NCBI GenBank assembly: GCA_947446625.1
Contig: CANFIE010000134.1
Span: 1 to 9,250 of the forward strand
Direction: 5' to 3'
Origin: Acetobacteraceae bacterium
GTDB taxonomy: Bacteria; Pseudomonadota; Alphaproteobacteria; Acetobacterales; Acetobacteraceae
DNA length: 9,250 nucleotides
Positions 6,442 through 9,250 of this stretch are shown in pieces; the first letter of the stretch is position 1, and the number at the start of each line of letters is the position of its first letter. The position numbers and the translations under genes are program-made. The notes beneath the pieces are model-generated. The model ran no database searches, was not told the DNA's origin, and was given only the letters and a program-made list of their open reading frames with translations.

Positions 6442-7335
6442 ATGACCAACGCACCGCGCAATCTGCTGGGCTACGGCCTCAACCCGCCTCGGCTTTCCTG
6501 GCCAGGCGGGGCGGCCTGCGCGGTTTCGGTGGTGGTGAATTACGAGGAAGGCGCCGAGCAGGCGGTGGCCGATGGCGATGCCGAGAATGAACGCATCGGC
6601 GAGGTCATCAGCGTGGTGCCGCCAGGCCGGCGGGACTACGGGCAGGAAGGCATCTTCGCCTACGGCCTGCGCGCCGGCCTGCCGCGCTTCCTGGAAGCGT
6701 TTGACCGCTATGGCGTGAAGGCCAGCTTCTTCATGTGCGGCCGCGCCGTCTCCCGCACGCCGGACCTGGCGGCCGAGGTGGTGCGTCGCGGGCATGAGGC
6801 CGCCAACCATGGCTGGCTGTGGCGCCCAAACGCCGACTACACCAGCCGCGAGGCCGAGGCCGCCGACCTGCTGCGCAGCGGCGCCGCCATTGAAGCCGCC
6901 ACCGGCCAGCGCCCGGTGGGGTATTTCTGCCGTGGCAGCCAAAGCCCCTGGACCCGCGAGTTGCTGCAGGAACAAGGCTACCGCTACGACAGCAACGCCT
7001 TTGACGACGACCTGCCGTATTGGGACGGCGCCATGCTGGTGCTGCCCTACGCGCTGGACTGCAACGACATGAAGTTCTTCCACCCCAACGGCTTCGTGCT
7101 GCCCGAGCAATTCGTGGCCTACACCGAAGCCGCGCTGGACCAGCTGATCGAGGAAGGCGAGCGCGGCGTGCCGAAGATTCTCAACATCGGCCTGCACCTG
7201 CGCATCTGCGGCCGCCCGGCGCGGTTCCGCGCCGTCGAGGGTATCCTGGCCGCCCTGGCCAAACGCCGCCACAAGCTATGGGTAGCGCGCCGCTGCGACA
7301 TTGCCGAAGCGGCGCGCGCCCAGCTTACTCGTTGA
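6442..7335 (+). CDS. PuuE-like polysaccharide deacetylase (CE4) fold protein, divergent paralogue
   Basis: A 297-residue protein of the carbohydrate esterase 4/NodB fold, in the branch that includes the metal-independent allantoinase PuuE. Shared with PuuE: the N-terminal lead GYGLNPPRLSWPGGA (10-24); VVNYEEGAE (31-39), with Glu where true deacetylases have Asp; the FAYGLRAGLPRFLEAF helix; a His-Gly-Trp motif (H123); DDDLPYW (188-194); NDMKF (208-212); and the late GLHLRICGRPARF block with H252. It departs from PuuE at two sites: the HGWRW motif reads NHGWLW, and the WYxGRxSPNTR loop reads FCRGSQSPWTR. It may therefore act on another cyclic amide or amide substrate. It sits 7 bp downstream of the acyl-CoA dehydrogenase and surely shares its transcript. 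It runs tail to tail into its paralogue at 7325-8251, with an 11-nt overlap. Confidence 0.9.
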   Translation: MTNAPRNLLGYGLNPPRLSWPGGAACAVSVVVNYEEGAEQAVADGDAENERIGEVISVVPPGRRDYGQEGIFAYGLRAGLPRFLEAFDRYGVKASFFMCGRAVSRTPDLAAEVVRRGHEAANHGWLWRPNADYTSREAEAADLLRSGAAIEAATGQRPVGYFCRGSQSPWTRELLQEQGYRYDSNAFDDDLPYWDGAMLVLPYALDCNDMKFFHPNGFVLPEQFVAYTEAALDQLIEEGERGVPKILNIGLHLRICGRPARFRAVEGILAALAKRRHKLWVARRCDIAEAARAQLTR

Positions 7336-8251
7336 GACCCTTGCCCGGGTAGGGATGCACGGCGGCGAAGTGCTTGGCGATATCAATGCGCCGGGTAATC
7401 CACACGCCTGCACGAGACTGCATATGGTCCAGCAGGCGTTGCAGCCCCATGGCGCGGGCCGGGTGGCCAATCAGCCGCATATGCAGGCCGATATTCATCA
7501 TCTTCGGCGTCCGCTTGCCTTCCTCGTACAGCATGTCGAAGGCGTCTCGGATGTAGCTGAACCACTGGTCGCTGGTGCCCATCCAATGCACGTACTTGCC
7601 GTCATTGTTCACCAGTGAATAGGGCACCACCAGGTGGCCCTTGCCCTCCACCGTGGTCCAGAACGGCAATTCCTCGCCGTAATAGTCGCTGTCGTACAGA
7701 AACCCGCCTTCCTCAACGACGAGGCGGCGGGTGTTCACCCCCGGCGAGTAGCGGCAGTACCAACCCATCGGCCGCTCGCCCACGGTCTCACGCAGGCTGG
7801 CCACGGCGCGGCGGATATGCTCGCGCTCGGTCGCCTCATCCATCTCGTAATGCTTCACCCAGCGCCAGCCGTGGCAGCACACATCCAGGTTGTTGTCGCG
7901 AATGGCCTGCGCCACCAGCGGGTTCCGCTCAATGGCCAGGGCGCAGCCGAAGATGGTGGGCTGCAAGCCGCGTTCGGTGAACAGGCGCAGCAGGCGCCAG
8001 AAGCCAACCCGGCTGCCATATTCAAACATGCCCTCGGCGGCCAAATCCCGCCCGCCGCTGCCGGCCTGGTTCAGCCCATGCGATTCGGTCAGCCCGGTTT
8101 CGGTAAAGCCTTCGCCATCCTGCACCGAAGGCTCGCTGCCTTCCTCGTAGTTGAACACGAAGTTCACCGCCAACCGCGCCCCGCCCGGCCATTGCGGGTC
8201 GGGCGGGTTGGGGCCGTAGCCAATGAAGTCGCGCTTCGGTTGGTAGCTCAC
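7325..8251 (-). CDS. puuE: PuuE-like allantoinase candidate (polysaccharide deacetylase fold)
   Basis: A 308-residue cytosolic protein of the CE4 fold, closer to allantoinase PuuE than its neighbour. PuuE hydrolyses allantoin to allantoate in purine breakdown and needs no metal. Motifs seen: GYGPNPPDPQWPGGARLAVNFVFNYEEGSE split across 11-40; MFEYGSRVGFWRLLRLF (75-91); CCHGWRWVKHY (125-135, H127); WYCRYSPGVNTRRLV (164-178, against the usual SPNTR); GFLYDSDYYGEELPFW (183-198); the late PKMMNIGLHMRLIGHPAR run (249-266, H257); and VWITRRIDIAKHF (283-295). NNDGKY replaces the usual TNDMRF. It starts with GTG at 8251, which overlaps the TGA of allA in a GTGA junction; GAGG lies 7 nt upstream. Co-transcription with a ureidoglycolate lyase strongly supports a ureide role. 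A related amidohydrolase activity cannot be excluded. Confidence 0.88.
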   Translation of the reverse strand: MSYQPKRDFIGYGPNPPDPQWPGGARLAVNFVFNYEEGSEPSVQDGEGFTETGLTESHGLNQAGSGGRDLAAEGMFEYGSRVGFWRLLRLFTERGLQPTIFGCALAIERNPLVAQAIRDNNLDVCCHGWRWVKHYEMDEATEREHIRRAVASLRETVGERPMGWYCRYSPGVNTRRLVVEEGGFLYDSDYYGEELPFWTTVEGKGHLVVPYSLVNNDGKYVHWMGTSDQWFSYIRDAFDMLYEEGKRTPKMMNIGLHMRLIGHPARAMGLQRLLDHMQSRAGVWITRRIDIAKHFAAVHPYPGKGLNE

Positions 8252-8721
8252 AGCGTCACCTCGAATTCGGGAACCTGGGTGAACTCGTCATCGCCCGGCC
8301 GCCCGGTGCGCCACATGAAGATGGCGAAATGCGCCGTCTCATCCAGCACGGTGGAAGGGTGGTGCCAAACATCGGCGCCATAGGTCACGCCCTGGTTGGG
8401 ACCGCACAAAAAGGCCCGGGCACGCGCCATGTCCGGCCCGCCATCCGCGCCATGCGGCGCCACAATGGCCAGCCAGCGCCCGGCCTTCTGCGGCACAAAG
8501 CTTTGCGAGGAAAACCGGTGCCGTTCCATGGTGGTGCTGCGCAGCGGCAGCCCGGCAATCGGCACCTTCACCGAAAGCGACAGGCTCGGCCTGGCCTGCG
8601 GCCGCAGGTTGCCCAGCGCATCTTCGAAATAGGTGCGGCCGGGCATGTCGGGCGCTTCCAGCACCTCGCCAAAGGCCATGAAGGCGGCGGAAGTGAGCGG
8701 TTCCAGTACCAGTCGCAGCAT
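8248..8721 (-). CDS. allA: Ureidoglycolate lyase (AllA-type)
   Basis: A 157-residue cytosolic protein of the ureidoglycolate lyase family (PF04115; E. coli AllA is 160 residues). It splits ureidoglycolate into glyoxylate and urea, the last step of allantoin use. It opens with LEPLTSAAFMAFGEVLEAPD (6-25), the usual start of the family. The cupin-like core follows: METRH-like RHRFSSQSFVP (67-77), WLAIVAPHGADGGPD (83-97), RAFLCGPNQGVTYGADVWHHP (102-122), with the paired His of the active site (H120, H121), and HFAIFMWRTG (131-140). The ATG at 8721 overlaps the upstream permease TGA by one base (TGATG), and its own TGA overlaps the next start by four bases, so all three genes are likely translationally coupled. 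A longer reading upstream to 8850 would only overlap the permease. Allantoicase is not in the window. Confidence 0.9.
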   Translation of the reverse strand: MLRLVLEPLTSAAFMAFGEVLEAPDMPGRTYFEDALGNLRPQARPSLSLSVKVPIAGLPLRSTTMERHRFSSQSFVPQKAGRWLAIVAPHGADGGPDMARARAFLCGPNQGVTYGADVWHHPSTVLDETAHFAIFMWRTGRPGDDEFTQVPEFEVTL

Positions 8722-9250
8722 CAGCCTCGCATCCTTCTGGTCAGGCCGGTGAAGCGTTCCATCACCAGCATCAGCACGAAGGCCACGAGTATAAGCGTGC
8801 CCGAGACGGCGGCAACGCGCACATCCAGCGTGCTCTCCATCATGCCCCACATCCGTATCGGCAGCATGTCGGTCCGCGCCGAGGACAGGAACAACGAGAC
8901 CGGCACATTATCCACCGAGGCCATGAAGGCGAGGAAAGCCCCCGCCGCTATCCCCGGCGCAATCAACGGCAGCGTTACCCGCCGGAACGTATAGAAGCTC
9001 GAAGCCCCCAGCGAAGCCGAGGCATCCAGCAGCGCCGGATCCCGCTGGCTGAGCGAAGCCCCAACGGTGCGCAGCACAAACGGCACCACCACAATCAGGT
9101 GCCCGCACACCAGCAGTTCCAGCGAAGGCCGGAACCCCAGGATGGAAAAATACATCAGCGCCGCCAGCCCAAAGGCCAGCCCCGGCAGCACCAGTGGCGA
9201 CATGAAAAACGCATCCGCCAGCCGCACCCAACGCCCCTTGGCCTCGGCCA
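8721..9250 (-). CDS. ABC transporter permease, PotC/spermidine-putrescine type, C-terminal part
   Basis: The C-terminal ~176 residues of an inner-membrane permease of the binding-protein-dependent type (BPD_transp_1); the N-terminus lies beyond the right edge, where the frame stays open (...AEAKGRWVRLADAFFMSPLVLPG). The visible order is the FFMSPLVLPGLAFGLAAL helix, a LELLVCGHLIVVVPFVLRTV helix, the cytoplasmic EAA loop LLDASASLGASSFYTFRRVTLPLIAPG, which couples to the ATPase (its first residues read DAS rather than EAA, common in PotC-like proteins), and then the helices IAAGAFLAFMASVDNVPVSLF and VAAVSGTLILVAFVLMLVM. It resembles the second permease of polyamine-type importers (PotB/PotC), so an ATPase, a second permease and a binding protein are expected further right. 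Coupling to allA by a TGATG junction suggests it imports a ureide or related nitrogen compound; that substrate is inferred from context only. Confidence 0.88.
   Translation of the reverse strand, partial: AEAKGRWVRLADAFFMSPLVLPGLAFGLAALMYFSILGFRPSLELLVCGHLIVVVPFVLRTVGASLSQRDPALLDASASLGASSFYTFRRVTLPLIAPGIAAGAFLAFMASVDNVPVSLFLSSARTDMLPIRMWGMMESTLDVRVAAVSGTLILVAFVLMLVMERFTGLTRRMRG

Noticed and set aside
5097..6461. A long (454-codon) minus-strand frame across the acyl-CoA dehydrogenase
   Set aside because: It is rich in His, Gly and Ala with no domain pattern, and is antisense to a gene with clear catalytic motifs; long open antisense frames are expected at this GC content.
6358..7272. A 304-codon minus-strand frame across the plus-strand PuuE-like gene
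   Set aside because: Antisense shadow; no recognisable motif, and the plus-strand reading has the PuuE blocks.

Overview
This window looks like a chromosomal segment of a GC-rich alphaproteobacterium. Third codon positions are almost all G or C, and the catabolic gene content would fit the Acetobacteraceae/Rhodospirillales, but that placement is inference; nothing here is diagnostic. Most genes are metabolic or transport genes. I see no phage gene, transposase or CRISPR array. Both ends are cut: the left end truncates a TM2-domain membrane protein and the right end an ABC permease.

Layout, left to right. (1) A TM2-domain protein runs leftwards off the edge (1-98, minus). It is divergent from a Nu-class glutathione transferase of the YfcG type (283-912, plus). 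(2) A membrane acyltransferase-3 protein (909-2006, minus) meets the transferase tail to tail. (3) A tRNA-Ser(GCU) lies at 2050-2141, with a plausible promoter at 1984-2013. (4) The stretch 2142-2579 has no conventional gene. It holds a small hairpin (2171-2187), a 26-codon hydrophobic ORF (2216-2296) and a better supported 43-codon single-span membrane protein (2405-2536). (5) A flavodoxin-fold protein (2580-3074) and an NtaA/SnaA/DszA-type FMN monooxygenase (3156-4487) follow on the plus strand. (6) A ModA-like solute-binding protein without a signal peptide (4484-5170, minus) overlaps the end of the monooxygenase. It is divergent, across about 106 bp, from an acyl-CoA dehydrogenase (5277-6434) that is followed after 7 bp by a PuuE-like polysaccharide-deacetylase-fold protein (6442-7335). 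(7) A minus-strand operon reads PotC-type permease (8721 to beyond 9250), ureidoglycolate lyase allA (8248-8721) and a second PuuE-like protein (7325-8251). Its genes overlap by 1 and 4 nt.

How the genes may work together. The right-hand operon is best read as import and breakdown of a ureide: PuuE opens the allantoin ring and AllA splits ureidoglycolate to glyoxylate and urea. The enzyme between them (allantoicase, or allantoate amidohydrolase plus ureidoglycine steps) is not in the window. The acyl-CoA dehydrogenase/PuuE-like pair and the monooxygenase/flavodoxin pair may serve related catabolism of nitrogenous or organic acids, but their substrates cannot be read from sequence.

Two architectural points stand out. 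All three convergent gene pairs overlap at their stop codons (4, 4 and 11 nt), leaving no room for terminators. The two PuuE-like genes are paralogues lying tail to tail, each in its own operon, and their active-site motifs have diverged.
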